A stretch of DNA of 64,000 nt from Methanolobus profundi (lineage in GTDB: Archaea; Halobacteriota; Methanosarcinia; Methanosarcinales; Methanosarcinaceae), in the NCBI RefSeq assembly GCF_900114835.1, contig NZ_FOUJ01000006.1:62001-126000 (forward strand), given 5' to 3'. Numbering within the stretch: the first letter of the stretch is position 1; every line of letters starts with the position of its first letter. Shown in pieces: positions 36,001 through 45,224 of this stretch. A program made the position numbers and the translations under genes. The notes beneath the pieces were generated by a model. The model saw nothing but the letters and a program-made list of their open reading frames with translations. It was not told the origin of the DNA and did no database searches.

Positions 36001-37347
36001 CTATTCTTCAAGCTTTTTCCTTCTTTTTGGAGCCACAAAGAGTATGATAAAAAGAACCATAATAGAAGTGACTACAAAAGCTATTCTGATGATATAAAAA
36101 AGTGTATCCAATGTATCCTCTATATACTCATTTTCCTTTATGTCCTGAAAGTCCCAGAGGAAAACAGCATCACTTTTTAGCATCGTACTATAAACTTCAA
36201 AATAAATTCCATCTTCATATGCATTTGAAAATGCCTTCTCAGCTGATCGATAGTACTCCGAACTCTCCGAAAGGTCTCCACCGTTTGCAAGATAAGTCAT
36301 GTTTGGAGAGAAAGAAACACAATCAAGCCAATAAGCATTTGAGCTCATCGAAAAGTCTGCAATCTTTTCTTCGTTATCAACATCCCATACAACCATATTG
36401 CCACCGTAAACAACTGCAACGTATTTTCCATCTGGAGAAAGGTCATATGAAACAAAATATTCATCCATACCATACTTTTTAAAGTCACGATATAGGTTTC
36501 CATTTGTGGAATTGAATACCTTTATTGAATTCGTACTTCTGGAACGACCAGCAAATATGTTTCCATCATCTGAAAATTGGATCTCTTCGAGAGAACCTGT
36601 GTTCACACTAAAACTGGGAGTTTCATTTTTCCAATCCCAGAAAATAGTTTCTGAAGATGTTTTCTCGTTATAGTAATTTACAGCAAGATAGTGACCATCT
36701 GGAGTAAATACCAGTGATGATACCTCTTCATTATTGCTTTCTAAAAATGATGCTGACGCTTGTGATGATATGGACCATATTTTTACGACATTGGTCCCGC
36801 TGGAGATATTGTTGTAATAAGATGCTGCAAAGTACTTTCCATCAGGGGAAAATGCCACATTTCTTACAACGTTATTTTTCATTTCATATTTCAGATACTC
36901 ACCTGTTTCAAAATCCCATAAGTAGATATCTGATATAGAAATTCCAGGATTCTCACGTTTACGGTGTTCCTTGGTGTATGATTCAAAATCAAATAAAGTC
37001 CCTCCAGTCAAAACGTATTTTCCATCAGGAGAGAATTTCACAGAATGCACATGTGTTCGATCATGTTTGCCAAGAAGGGATACCAAACGTTCTTTTTCTG
37101 TTACATTGTTGGGGTCAGATATGTCCTCTCCTGTCTCTAGATTCCAGATAAGGACATATCCTGAATAATCCCCAATAACAAGAAAGTTTTCATCAGGAGA
37201 AAAATCCAATGTCGCGATATTGACTATAGATGGATAAGAAACCTTGACAGGAATTGGTTCATCTGTGGCAGACACTTGAGGTAAGAATGCTATAGCTACG
37301 AGCAATACAAACAGGAAAAACATTAATTTGTTTATTTTATTGCACAT
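36001..37347 (-). CDS. Secreted, membrane-anchored WD40-like propeller protein
   Basis: 448 aa. Signal peptide about 1-27 (LMFFLFVLLVAIAFLPQVSA). Seven or so WD40-type blades recognised by repeats of SPDGKYxA plus VxIW/VWD endings (FSPDENFLVIGDYSGYVLIW, FSPDGKYVLTGG, FSPDGKYFAASY, LSPDGKYVAVVY). A C-terminal membrane span (FVVTSIMVLFIILFVAP) is followed by RRKKLEE. Topology predicts a propeller outside the cell, tethered by the C-terminus. Paralogous to the next gene, 33 nt upstream. No enzymatic residues seen; probably a protein-binding scaffold. Confidence 0.82.
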   Translation of the reverse strand: MCNKINKLMFFLFVLLVAIAFLPQVSATDEPIPVKVSYPSIVNIATLDFSPDENFLVIGDYSGYVLIWNLETGEDISDPNNVTEKERLVSLLGKHDRTHVHSVKFSPDGKYVLTGGTLFDFESYTKEHRKRENPGISISDIYLWDFETGEYLKYEMKNNVVRNVAFSPDGKYFAASYYNNISSGTNVVKIWSISSQASASFLESNNEEVSSLVFTPDGHYLAVNYYNEKTSSETIFWDWKNETPSFSVNTGSLEEIQFSDDGNIFAGRSRSTNSIKVFNSTNGNLYRDFKKYGMDEYFVSYDLSPDGKYVAVVYGGNMVVWDVDNEEKIADFSMSSNAYWLDCVSFSPNMTYLANGGDLSESSEYYRSAEKAFSNAYEDGIYFEVYSTMLKSDAVFLWDFQDIKENEYIEDTLDTLFYIIRIAFVVTSIMVLFIILFVAPKRRKKLEE

Positions 37348-37380
37348 GCGAATGTTTCCTTAAGCCATAGAGTAAAAAAA

Positions 37381-38541
37381 TCACTCATAGTAACTTTCTA
37401 CAATCTCCGTGAAATTATAGATGAACACCATGCCCTCATCAAACTTGGTTCCTACTAAATACCTGGAGTCTTCAGTAGCTTTAAGTCCAACTATGATCTC
37501 TTTTCCGTCAGCAGAGAAAATTGCTGCATTAAAATTATCTACATAGTCCAGCTTGTAACTTTTAGTCCTAAGAATCTGCTTTTCCGAAGATATATCCCAT
37601 ACAATTAAAGCAGATGGATCAACTGCCATCAGGAATTTACCATCCGGTGATAAAGAGAGATCATAAGGCATATCTGCGTCATAAAACTTACTTTTTACCT
37701 CGTACGAATCAGTATCCCATACAAAAAGTCCCCTACCATCCCCATTTTCCCCTGCCAGAATGCTACCATCTTTAGAAAATTGCAACTTAAATGCAGAAAT
37801 TCCATCCAATGTTGTCTGAGTTGCTCCGGTCTCTGCATTAAAGAAAACGATGCTGTCTGCACAGTCTTCATGACCTTCAAAACTTATGACTACAAATTCA
37901 CCATCAGGAGAAAATACAAGGGATTTTACTCTATAATTGTCGCTAATAATAGATTTTTCAACCTCACCTGTTTCCGTATCCCACAAGTTAACAGTACACT
38001 GACCAGACCCTTCTCCTATTTTGTAAGAAGATGCATAATATCTCCCATCTGGAGAAAAAGCCACATAATTTATTAGATTATTTTCCATATCATGTGCTCT
38101 AACAGTGGTTTTATTTTCTACATCATATAAGGTAAGGTGAGACTCGAAAAGTTCAGGATTATAATAATTAGAATATACCAACAAATATTTGTTGTCCGGT
38201 GAAAACTCCAAGCCTGCTGGATTGTATGGTTCATTTCCTAAAATATCGATGTCCCCACTGTTTTGAACCCCGTTATAACCAAATGATCCTGTTTCTTTTG
38301 TTTTATTCCACAACATAATAGATCCATCAATAGCACAACCAAATGCAACATAGTTATTATCTGGAGAACAATCAATACCACTTATCCTACCATAGTCATA
38401 TGCAACCTTTTCAGGAATAAAGTCATCCAGTGACTCAGCAGGAGTTACACTATCCAAGAAACCACTTTTGACATCAGGAAAAAGGCTAGCTAAGATAATA
38501 AATATGAAAATAAGTCGGGCTGTCTTCATTTGTGATTCCAT
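37381..38541 (-). CDS. Secreted WD40-like propeller protein, paralogue
   Basis: 386 aa. Signal peptide about 5-27 (MKTARLIFIFIILASLFP). WD40-like blades: CSPDNNYVAFGC, FSPDNKYLLVYS, FSPDGRYYASSYKIG, FSPDGEFVVISF, LSPDGKFLMAVDPSALIVWD. No C-terminal membrane span, so it may be released or held by its neighbour. It heads a two-gene unit with a TATA box (AAATAAATATATAATG on the minus strand) at about 38640. The first ATG is used; MKTARL four codons later is an alternative start. Confidence 0.82.
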   Translation of the reverse strand: MESQMKTARLIFIFIILASLFPDVKSGFLDSVTPAESLDDFIPEKVAYDYGRISGIDCSPDNNYVAFGCAIDGSIMLWNKTKETGSFGYNGVQNSGDIDILGNEPYNPAGLEFSPDNKYLLVYSNYYNPELFESHLTLYDVENKTTVRAHDMENNLINYVAFSPDGRYYASSYKIGEGSGQCTVNLWDTETGEVEKSIISDNYRVKSLVFSPDGEFVVISFEGHEDCADSIVFFNAETGATQTTLDGISAFKLQFSKDGSILAGENGDGRGLFVWDTDSYEVKSKFYDADMPYDLSLSPDGKFLMAVDPSALIVWDISSEKQILRTKSYKLDYVDNFNAAIFSADGKEIIVGLKATEDSRYLVGTKFDEGMVFIYNFTEIVESYYE

Positions 38542-38743
38542 GATATGTGATCCGGTTTCATTTGATCTTATGTTGAAAAAAGCAATAAGAATTACTGAAT
38601 ATTGAAACTATTTTCAACTCTACATACCAGAATACATTATATATTTATTTCGATTTGCGTTTATTCCAATCAGTAATGGATGAAGAAGAGAAAAACAATA
38701 AAAGAACCACAGAGGGAACACTCCCTCAAACTATTAATGAAAA

Positions 38744-39928
38744 TCAGGTCGTATACTCAGCATTGATCCTGACATAATCGTACGTCAGGTCACAGCCCCA
38801 TGCTGTGGCACTCTCGTGACCCATTCCGAGGTCAGTTATGATGAATATCTCATCCTCTGCCATGATGGACTTAAGCTGAGAGAGTGTTTCCTCGTCGTTC
38901 TTCACGACCTCGCCGTTCTTTACCAGTTCCACGACCTCGGTCCCTGCTGAGAATGAGAGTGAGATCTTCGTCTGGTCCATATTGGCACCGGAATATCCTG
39001 CTGCAACTACGATACGTCCCCAGTTCGGGTCCTGACCGAATATGGCGGATTTGACCAATGGAGAGCGAACTATCGACTTAGCTGCAAGACGGGCATCCTC
39101 CTGTGTGGCTGCTCCTGTAACTTTGGATTCTATGAGCTTGGTAGCTCCTTCGCCGTCTATGGCTATCATCTTTGCAAGCTCGGTAAGTACGAGGTCAAGA
39201 CCTGCCTGAAGGTCAGTGATCTCAGGAGTGATGCCGGACTGTCCTGTGGCTGTCAAAAGAACCATGTCGTTGGTGCTTGTGTCACCGTCCACGACTATCA
39301 TGTTGAAGCTCTTATCAACAGCAACCGTAAGACATGACTGTAATACATCCGGGTGGACCTCTGCATCGGTGTAGATAAATCCAAGCATGGTTCCCATGTT
39401 CGGCTCGATCATACCCGAACCCTTGGCAATACCTGCAATGCGGATACCACAGTCCATCTCAATGGCTATCTCCTTTGGCACAGTGTCGGTTGTCATGATA
39501 GAACGTGCTGCGCTCATGCTGGCATCGGCGTCCTCACCCATTAAGTCCAATACCTCGCCCAGATGAGTGGTTATCCAGCTTGTGTCAAGCTTGCGTCCCA
39601 CAACACCTGTGGAAGCCACACCGATAAGTTCTTCCTCAGTTCCAAGTTTGGATGCAAGTGAAGATGCCATGATCCTTGCATCAGCAAGTCCCTGAACACC
39701 TGTAAAGGCATTGGCATTGCCACTGTTCACGATAACACCGGAAAGCCTGCCGGTCCTATTGATATGCTCTCTGGTGACCACCAGTGGAGCTGCAATTACT
39801 TTGTTCCTGGTGTATACTCCGGCAGCGTTCCCTTCTGCCTGAATGATAGTCAGTCCCATCTTTCCGGGTTTAATGCCACCGGCACGCACGCCTTTTACAG
39901 CACATATACCGCCTTCAATGAATTTCAT
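38744..39928 (-). CDS. argJ: Glutamate N-acetyltransferase (ornithine acetyltransferase)
   Basis: 394 aa. Transfers acetyl from N-acetylornithine to glutamate, closing the arginine acetyl cycle; may also use acetyl-CoA. Self-cleaves into alpha and beta chains before the conserved Thr. The site here is in GEGATKLIE (Gly-Glu-Gly-Ala|Thr-Lys), and the KGSGMIEPNMGTMLGFIYTD motif confirms the family. The CBS-domain gene starts 11 nt upstream, forming a CBS-argJ operon. Confidence 0.95.
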   Translation of the reverse strand: MKFIEGGICAVKGVRAGGIKPGKMGLTIIQAEGNAAGVYTRNKVIAAPLVVTREHINRTGRLSGVIVNSGNANAFTGVQGLADARIMASSLASKLGTEEELIGVASTGVVGRKLDTSWITTHLGEVLDLMGEDADASMSAARSIMTTDTVPKEIAIEMDCGIRIAGIAKGSGMIEPNMGTMLGFIYTDAEVHPDVLQSCLTVAVDKSFNMIVVDGDTSTNDMVLLTATGQSGITPEITDLQAGLDLVLTELAKMIAIDGEGATKLIESKVTGAATQEDARLAAKSIVRSPLVKSAIFGQDPNWGRIVVAAGYSGANMDQTKISLSFSAGTEVVELVKNGEVVKNDEETLSQLKSIMAEDEIFIITDLGMGHESATAWGCDLTYDYVRINAEYTT

Positions 39929-39939
39929 GATATTCCTTC

Positions 39940-40407
39940 TTACAATTTTCCAAGACCGTTAATGATGTCACCACGTGTGACAATTCCCACAAGAGTTCCG
40001 TCCTCATCCACAACTGGAAGGCGGTTTATCCTGTGTTTGCTTATGACAGTGGAAGCATCCTCTATAGATGAGTCAGGACCAATTGCATAAACACTCTTTG
40101 TCATTATCTCCTTGATCGGTTTTGAACCCACATCCTCAAGCATATCCTTGGTCTCCTCCCAGTTGAGCAGTTCGCGGAGAGGAACCTCAATAACCTCAAA
40201 AGGACTTGGTAACCAGAGTCCCCCATGTTCTGGGATCTCAAGCAGTTTAAGGATATCTCCTTCGGAAACTATTCCAACTACCTTTCCACCATCAACAACA
40301 GGAAGACCACTAACACTTTTTTGCTTCAGGAGCTGTGCTACCTCACGAATAGGAGTTTCAGAGGAGCAAGTAACAACTTCAGTGTTCATTACATCTTTTA
40401 CGTCCAT
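39940..40407 (-). CDS. Stand-alone CBS-domain pair protein
   Basis: 155 aa. Two CBS motifs: about 7-60 (VMNTEVVTCSSETPIREVAQ, GLPVVDGGKVVGIVSEGDIL) and about 98-153 (IMTKSVYAIGPDSSIEDAST, RLPVVDEDGTLVGIVTRGDI). Such pairs bind adenine nucleotides or S-adenosyl compounds and gate partner proteins. It lies 11 nt before argJ and could sense nucleotide state, but no partner is proven. AAGGT precedes the ATG. Confidence 0.88.
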   Translation of the reverse strand: MDVKDVMNTEVVTCSSETPIREVAQLLKQKSVSGLPVVDGGKVVGIVSEGDILKLLEIPEHGGLWLPSPFEVIEVPLRELLNWEETKDMLEDVGSKPIKEIMTKSVYAIGPDSSIEDASTVISKHRINRLPVVDEDGTLVGIVTRGDIINGLGKL

Positions 40408-40627
40408 GATTATACCTTACTTTACTATGATATTTCAGGATTTGCACCTTAAGGAAAGATCACACCATCCACATGATCTCTTCCCTGTTATCTGAGCATA
40501 TGATGAAAAGTAGTTTTTGTGTATAATGCTTGTGCTTTGGAAAAGCGGGAATATGTAAAGAAGTGACTTCCGGGTCTATTCATAACTGAAATGAGCAGAG
40601 ATACAGTCAAAACATACTACATAATAG

Positions 40628-40642
40628 CAGAAAGTATATAAT
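40628..40642 (+). promoter_or_regulatory. BRE/TATA promoter of the large beta-helix gene
   Basis: CAGAAAGTATATAAT is a good BRE/TATA match, with initiation expected near 40663, about 36 nt before the ATG at 40699. Confidence 0.5.
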
Positions 40643-40698
40643 TGATGTATTAAATAATGCACTCAATATATTATAACAGATATATACGAGTGTACATT

Positions 40699-43600
40699 AT
40701 GAAAAATAAAGGGACATTATTATTAAGACAACTTATCATAGCGACGATATTGCTGGTGTTGTCCTCATGCATCTGGACAGGTTCAGCAGCAGAATTAATG
40801 GTTGGTGACGGACAGACATATTCGAGTATCACTAATGCACTTGCCATTGCAAACAACGGTGATATAATTACCGTAACAGATGGCACATATGTTGAGAACA
40901 TAGACGTTAGCAAGGAAGTAACCATCCGCTCTGAGAATGGCTCTGCAAACACAACAGTTCAGGCCGCTACAAACAGTGATGATGTGTTCTATGTTACTGC
41001 TGATCATGTAACCATCAGTGGATTCAATATCACAGGTGCAGATTCAGCTTGCGGTATTTTCCTTGTGTCTGCAAGCAACAATACACTAACAGACAACAAG
41101 ATATACGGAAATGACAAAGGTGTCTACCTGCATACTTCTTGTGACTATAACACCCTGGACAATAATATTGTAGATTCGAATATCAATTATGGAATATGGG
41201 CAGATGAAACATCGAACTGGAATGAGTTTACAAACAACTCTCTCATTAACGACACTAGTGGTATTTACATCAAAGAATCAGAACATAACATATTAATAAA
41301 TAACACTGCCACTGAAAATGTAAGAGGGATCTATCTATTATCATCCGAAAATTCTACTGTCATTGACAATTATCTGTATGAGAATAATTATGGTATATAC
41401 TTTAGTTCTTCAGGCAACAATACTCTAACAGGTAACAATGCAAGTTCAAATTCTGTTTACGGTATTTATCTATACACTTCAAACAACAACACTCTGACAA
41501 ACAGTATTGCTAATAACAATAATTTAGGCATTTACCTGGATTCTTCAAGCAACTATAATGATCTGACAAATAACACTGCCGCTGGAAATACAATCGGAAT
41601 CCATCTATTATCATCCGAAAATTCTACTGTCATTGACAATTATCTGTATGAGAATGATGAGGGTATTCGCTTGCATACGTCAGGCAACAATACTCTGACA
41701 GGCAACAATGCAAGTGAAAATGGTTACGGAATTTGCCTGACATCATCAAGCAACAACACTCTAACAGACAATATTGTCAGTGGAAATGATTATAGTGGTA
41801 TTTACTTGCAGACATCAGGCAATAATACTCTGACAGGCAACAATGCAAGTGAAAATTCTGCTTATGGTATTCTTCTACACACTTCAAGCAACAATACTTT
41901 GACAAACAGTACTGCCAATAACAACAATTTTGGCATTTACCTGTCTTTATCAAGCACCTATAATGATCTGACAAACAATAGTGCAAGTGGAAATGATTAC
42001 GGAATTTACCTGTCATCATCAAGCAACAACACCCTGACAGACAGTACTGCTAATAACAACAGTTATGGCATTTACTTGTATTCTTCAAGCAATGATAATG
42101 ACCTGACAAATAATAACGCCAATGAAAATACTAATTATGGAATTCACCTGTTATCATCAAGCAATAGTACTTTGACAAACAACAATGCCAATAACAACAG
42201 TTATGGAATTTACCTGTCATCATCAAGCAACAGTACTTTGACAAACAATAGTGCCATTAACAATGATGTGTATGGAATTTACCTGTCATCATCAAGCAAT
42301 GGTACTTTGACAAACAACAATGCCATCAACAATTCAAACGGGATCTACATATACTCTTCAAGTAATAGCAATATGACAGAAAATACCATGTCAGCAAATT
42401 CCTATAATCTTGAAATTGTTGATCCTTCGTCAGAATATCAACATTATGACATCGATACGAGCAATCTTGTTGATAATAAGCCTGTATATTATCTTGTAAA
42501 CCGTTCTGATATGACAGTACCTTCTGAAGCAGGAGTGGTGTATGCAATTAACTCTACCAACATCACTATTAATGGAGCTGAGATCGGTAATGAATACTAT
42601 GGTATCTATTTCCTGAATACCGAAAATTCCACCATTGAAGATGTTACGGTCTCAAATTGTTACCAGGGCATCTATCTTGAGTCTTCAGGAAATAATACAC
42701 TCAGAGGCAATACCGTCACAAGCAATGATGACGATGGTATCCATCTTGAATCTTCAGAAAATAATACACTCAGAGACAATACTATCACAAGCAACGGTGA
42801 CAATGGTATCTATCTTTATTCATCAGGAAATAATACACTCACAGGCATCACTGCCACTGAGAATCGTGATTATGGCATATATGTTTCCAGCTCAAATTAT
42901 AACTCGTTTATAAGTAATGTATTAAGTTCTAATGAATATGGGATATACCTGTCCTCATCAAGCAACAACGACCTCAGGGAAAATGATGCAAGTTCAAATG
43001 CAATGTATGGATTTTATCTATATTCATCTGACAATAATACTCTGATAGAAAACATTGCAAATAACAATGAATATGACAGTAGTTATATTGATATCAGGTC
43101 TATGTTTGTCAACTCTGTGATAGAACCTACTGGAGCCATATCCAGCGGGACTGCAACAGGCTTCTGCATTTTGTATTCAGACAACAATATCCTTACCAAT
43201 AACAGTGCCAATTACAATGTTGGTTCCGATGCTGTCCCTGTAGATACAGCTTTGAATAGTGTTGTAACCCCTAATGTTGCTTCAGGTTCCATTTATTCCT
43301 GTGGTTTCTATCTTGAGTCAGCAGACAATACAACCCTCACAGACAATACTGCAATAGGAAATGATGACTATGATATCTATTCCACATCCTCCCCGAACTG
43401 TACTGTTGATAAACTTGTACTGACAGGAGATTCCATGCAAATGTCTTTCATCACAGATAGTTATATAACTGCAATAAGTGGAAATGAAACAATTTCCTAT
43501 ACCCTTTCCGGTAAAGCCAATGTCAATGGCTATGTGGATATTGGTAATGCAAATAATGTCAATGCAACGTTCTTCTATGACGATTCAGGAATGAGCAGTT

Positions 43601-44454
43601 CCGCTGAATCATCCATAGCTTTGTATAGACTGAATGGCAGTGCATGGGTAGCGGTTCCAAATACTTCACTCAACACATCAGCAAATTATATATCTGTGAA
43701 TCTGACCGATCTTGGATATAGTATAGAGATTATCGCAATTGAAGACTATACAAGTACTTTCGGACTCTTCAGGGATGCTCCAAGCTCTTCAAGTTCCGGT
43801 TCAGATGGAGGTTCTGTAGCTACAAGGGTAAGGTATGAAGGAACGATAACTGACCTTTCTCTTGGCGATGATGGAAAAGTAAAAGGTGATACAGTTGTCA
43901 AGTCATCTGATGCTAAGACAACACTGACATTATACAAAGGAACTAAGGGTGTTGATCCAAATGGCGATCCCGTTAGCAAGATCATAATCACTACACCTGC
44001 ATCCCTTCCATCTGACACTCCAAAGGAGGTACTTGAATCAGGACTTTATGTTGACTTCGGACCTTCTGGAACGACATTTGACAATAAGGTCATGATCAAT
44101 ATTGATTTCGACCCGGCAGATTTTGAAGGTAAGACACCGGTGATATACACCTACACATCTGAAGATGGATGGATAGCCCTGGAAACAACCGTAGACTGGG
44201 AAAATGGCAGAGCAACAGCCTATACCACACACTTCTCACTGTATGCGGTGTTTGCATCAGATGAAGTGGAAGGAACAGATGACCCTGTGATCAAGACTGA
44301 AGAAGACACAGAGGAAACATCTACAGTTCCGCAGGAAGACACAGAGGATGATGAAAGTGGTTATGGATACCTCTATGGACTACTGGGAATAGGAACTGTC
44401 ACAGCTCTTGGGATCGTATATGTAAAAGGCCAGAATGGTAGAAGAGGACTTTAA
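40699..44454 (+). CDS. Giant secreted right-handed beta-helix (NosD-like) surface protein
   Basis: 1251 aa. Signal peptide about 1-32 (LLLRQLIIATILLVLSSCIW). The beta-helix starts with AELMVGDGQTYSSITNALAI. There follow some 25 parallel beta-helix (PbH1/NosD, CASH-type) coils of about 22-24 residues with consensus YGIYLSSSSNNTLTNNxAxxN (about 100-590 and 640-790). After about 950 comes a Ser/Gly linker and a beta-domain. The end is an acidic stretch, then a membrane span (LYGLLGIGTVTALGIVYV) and basic residues. Abundant NxT/NxS sites suggest N-glycosylation. Likely a cell-surface carbohydrate-binding or adhesive protein. The start at 40699 begins the signal peptide. Confidence 0.9.
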   Translation: MKNKGTLLLRQLIIATILLVLSSCIWTGSAAELMVGDGQTYSSITNALAIANNGDIITVTDGTYVENIDVSKEVTIRSENGSANTTVQAATNSDDVFYVTADHVTISGFNITGADSACGIFLVSASNNTLTDNKIYGNDKGVYLHTSCDYNTLDNNIVDSNINYGIWADETSNWNEFTNNSLINDTSGIYIKESEHNILINNTATENVRGIYLLSSENSTVIDNYLYENNYGIYFSSSGNNTLTGNNASSNSVYGIYLYTSNNNTLTNSIANNNNLGIYLDSSSNYNDLTNNTAAGNTIGIHLLSSENSTVIDNYLYENDEGIRLHTSGNNTLTGNNASENGYGICLTSSSNNTLTDNIVSGNDYSGIYLQTSGNNTLTGNNASENSAYGILLHTSSNNTLTNSTANNNNFGIYLSLSSTYNDLTNNSASGNDYGIYLSSSSNNTLTDSTANNNSYGIYLYSSSNDNDLTNNNANENTNYGIHLLSSSNSTLTNNNANNNSYGIYLSSSSNSTLTNNSAINNDVYGIYLSSSSNGTLTNNNAINNSNGIYIYSSSNSNMTENTMSANSYNLEIVDPSSEYQHYDIDTSNLVDNKPVYYLVNRSDMTVPSEAGVVYAINSTNITINGAEIGNEYYGIYFLNTENSTIEDVTVSNCYQGIYLESSGNNTLRGNTVTSNDDDGIHLESSENNTLRDNTITSNGDNGIYLYSSGNNTLTGITATENRDYGIYVSSSNYNSFISNVLSSNEYGIYLSSSSNNDLRENDASSNAMYGFYLYSSDNNTLIENIANNNEYDSSYIDIRSMFVNSVIEPTGAISSGTATGFCILYSDNNILTNNSANYNVGSDAVPVDTALNSVVTPNVASGSIYSCGFYLESADNTTLTDNTAIGNDDYDIYSTSSPNCTVDKLVLTGDSMQMSFITDSYITAISGNETISYTLSGKANVNGYVDIGNANNVNATFFYDDSGMSSSAESSIALYRLNGSAWVAVPNTSLNTSANYISVNLTDLGYSIEIIAIEDYTSTFGLFRDAPSSSSSGSDGGSVATRVRYEGTITDLSLGDDGKVKGDTVVKSSDAKTTLTLYKGTKGVDPNGDPVSKIIITTPASLPSDTPKEVLESGLYVDFGPSGTTFDNKVMINIDFDPADFEGKTPVIYTYTSEDGWIALETTVDWENGRATAYTTHFSLYAVFASDEVEGTDDPVIKTEEDTEETSTVPQEDTEDDESGYGYLYGLLGIGTVTALGIVYVKGQNGRRGL
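41333..41385 (+). repeat. Exact 53-bp intragenic direct repeat, copy 1
   Basis: Identical to 41603-41655, an offset of 270 bp within the beta-helix gene. Encodes LLSSENSTVIDNYLYEN. Exact identity indicates a recent internal duplication or conversion. Confidence 0.8.
41603..41655 (+). repeat. Exact 53-bp intragenic direct repeat, copy 2
   Basis: Second copy of the 53-bp block at 41333-41385. Differences begin immediately outside the block. Confidence 0.8.
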
Positions 44455-44470
44455 AGTCCTCTCTTTTCTT
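44443..44470 (+). terminator. Terminator of the beta-helix gene
   Basis: AGAGGACTTTAAAGTCCTCT is a perfect 20-bp palindrome (44443-44462) spanning the stop codon, followed by CTTTTCTTT. Confidence 0.6.
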
Positions 44471-44541
44471 TAATGCTAAATAAGAACAAAGGATCAATAT
44501 ATCCTTTGATCATCATTTTTAAGGATCAGCTTTTCTAAAAA

Positions 44542-45000
44542 TCAAAATCCGAACAACGATGTTACATCCATTACCACGCTGGCAACAGTATATTTCACGG
44601 TACTTGTAACACCTACAGGCTCTACAACGATCTCACCATTATCCTTTGCTGCGATGAACTCTGACAATGGGTCTGATGATCTTAGAACGCTCCTTATTGT
44701 AAATTCATTTGCACCTACAACCATAGTAGCATCGAAGTCCTCATCATCATCAACCTCTTCAAAACTAACTATAGATGCATCTTCTGTGACCGCCTTCACA
44801 TAGACCTCATCACCGTCGTCAGTGACGATCACAAGTTTGATGACCTCATCACCCAGAAGAGATACAAGGTAAGATGGGACCGAGTCCACGTTCGCATTAT
44901 ATTCATCTACATCATTTTCAAGATCCTTGACTATATCAGCACTTGCCACCGGCATAAGCAGCATCAGAAATAACATTGATATTATGAGTATATGTTTCAT
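44542..45000 (-). CDS. Small secreted SCP2-like protein
   Basis: 152 aa with signal peptide MKHILIISMLFLMLLMPVASA (1-21). Acidic mature part. DATMVVGANEFTIRSVLRSS and DNGEIVVEPVGVTSTVKYTV resemble the C-terminal half of SCP2 (sterol-carrier) domains, which bind lipid-like ligands. That assignment is by pattern only. The long upstream frame (to 45099) is rejected because the ATG at 45000 begins a clean signal peptide. Convergent with the beta-helix gene. Confidence 0.68.
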   Translation of the reverse strand: MKHILIISMLFLMLLMPVASADIVKDLENDVDEYNANVDSVPSYLVSLLGDEVIKLVIVTDDGDEVYVKAVTEDASIVSFEEVDDDEDFDATMVVGANEFTIRSVLRSSDPLSEFIAAKDNGEIVVEPVGVTSTVKYTVASVVMDVTSLFGF

Positions 45001-45224
45001 CCACGTCCTCCATTTTTGATATGTCTTTATACCCCCTAGTGTCACATAGAGATTATGTGAAATACCCTGAGCACCCCTTACATACCAGTACGCCATCATT
45101 CTAATTATACATTTTTGACAGTAATTAAAATATATAGCTAATGTTGAAGAGTTGATGTACTTAATTCAATATATAGATGCCTATAATACAGAACCTGGCC
45201 ATATCCAAAAAAGGAAAAGGAGGG

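Noticed and set aside
42635-42913. 92-codon frame inside the beta-helix gene
   Set aside because: Frame-shifted shadow of the repeat-coding sequence.
41000-43100. CRISPR-like spaced repeats
   Set aside because: The repeats are in frame, imperfect and encode beta-helix coils; there are no unique spacers or cas genes.
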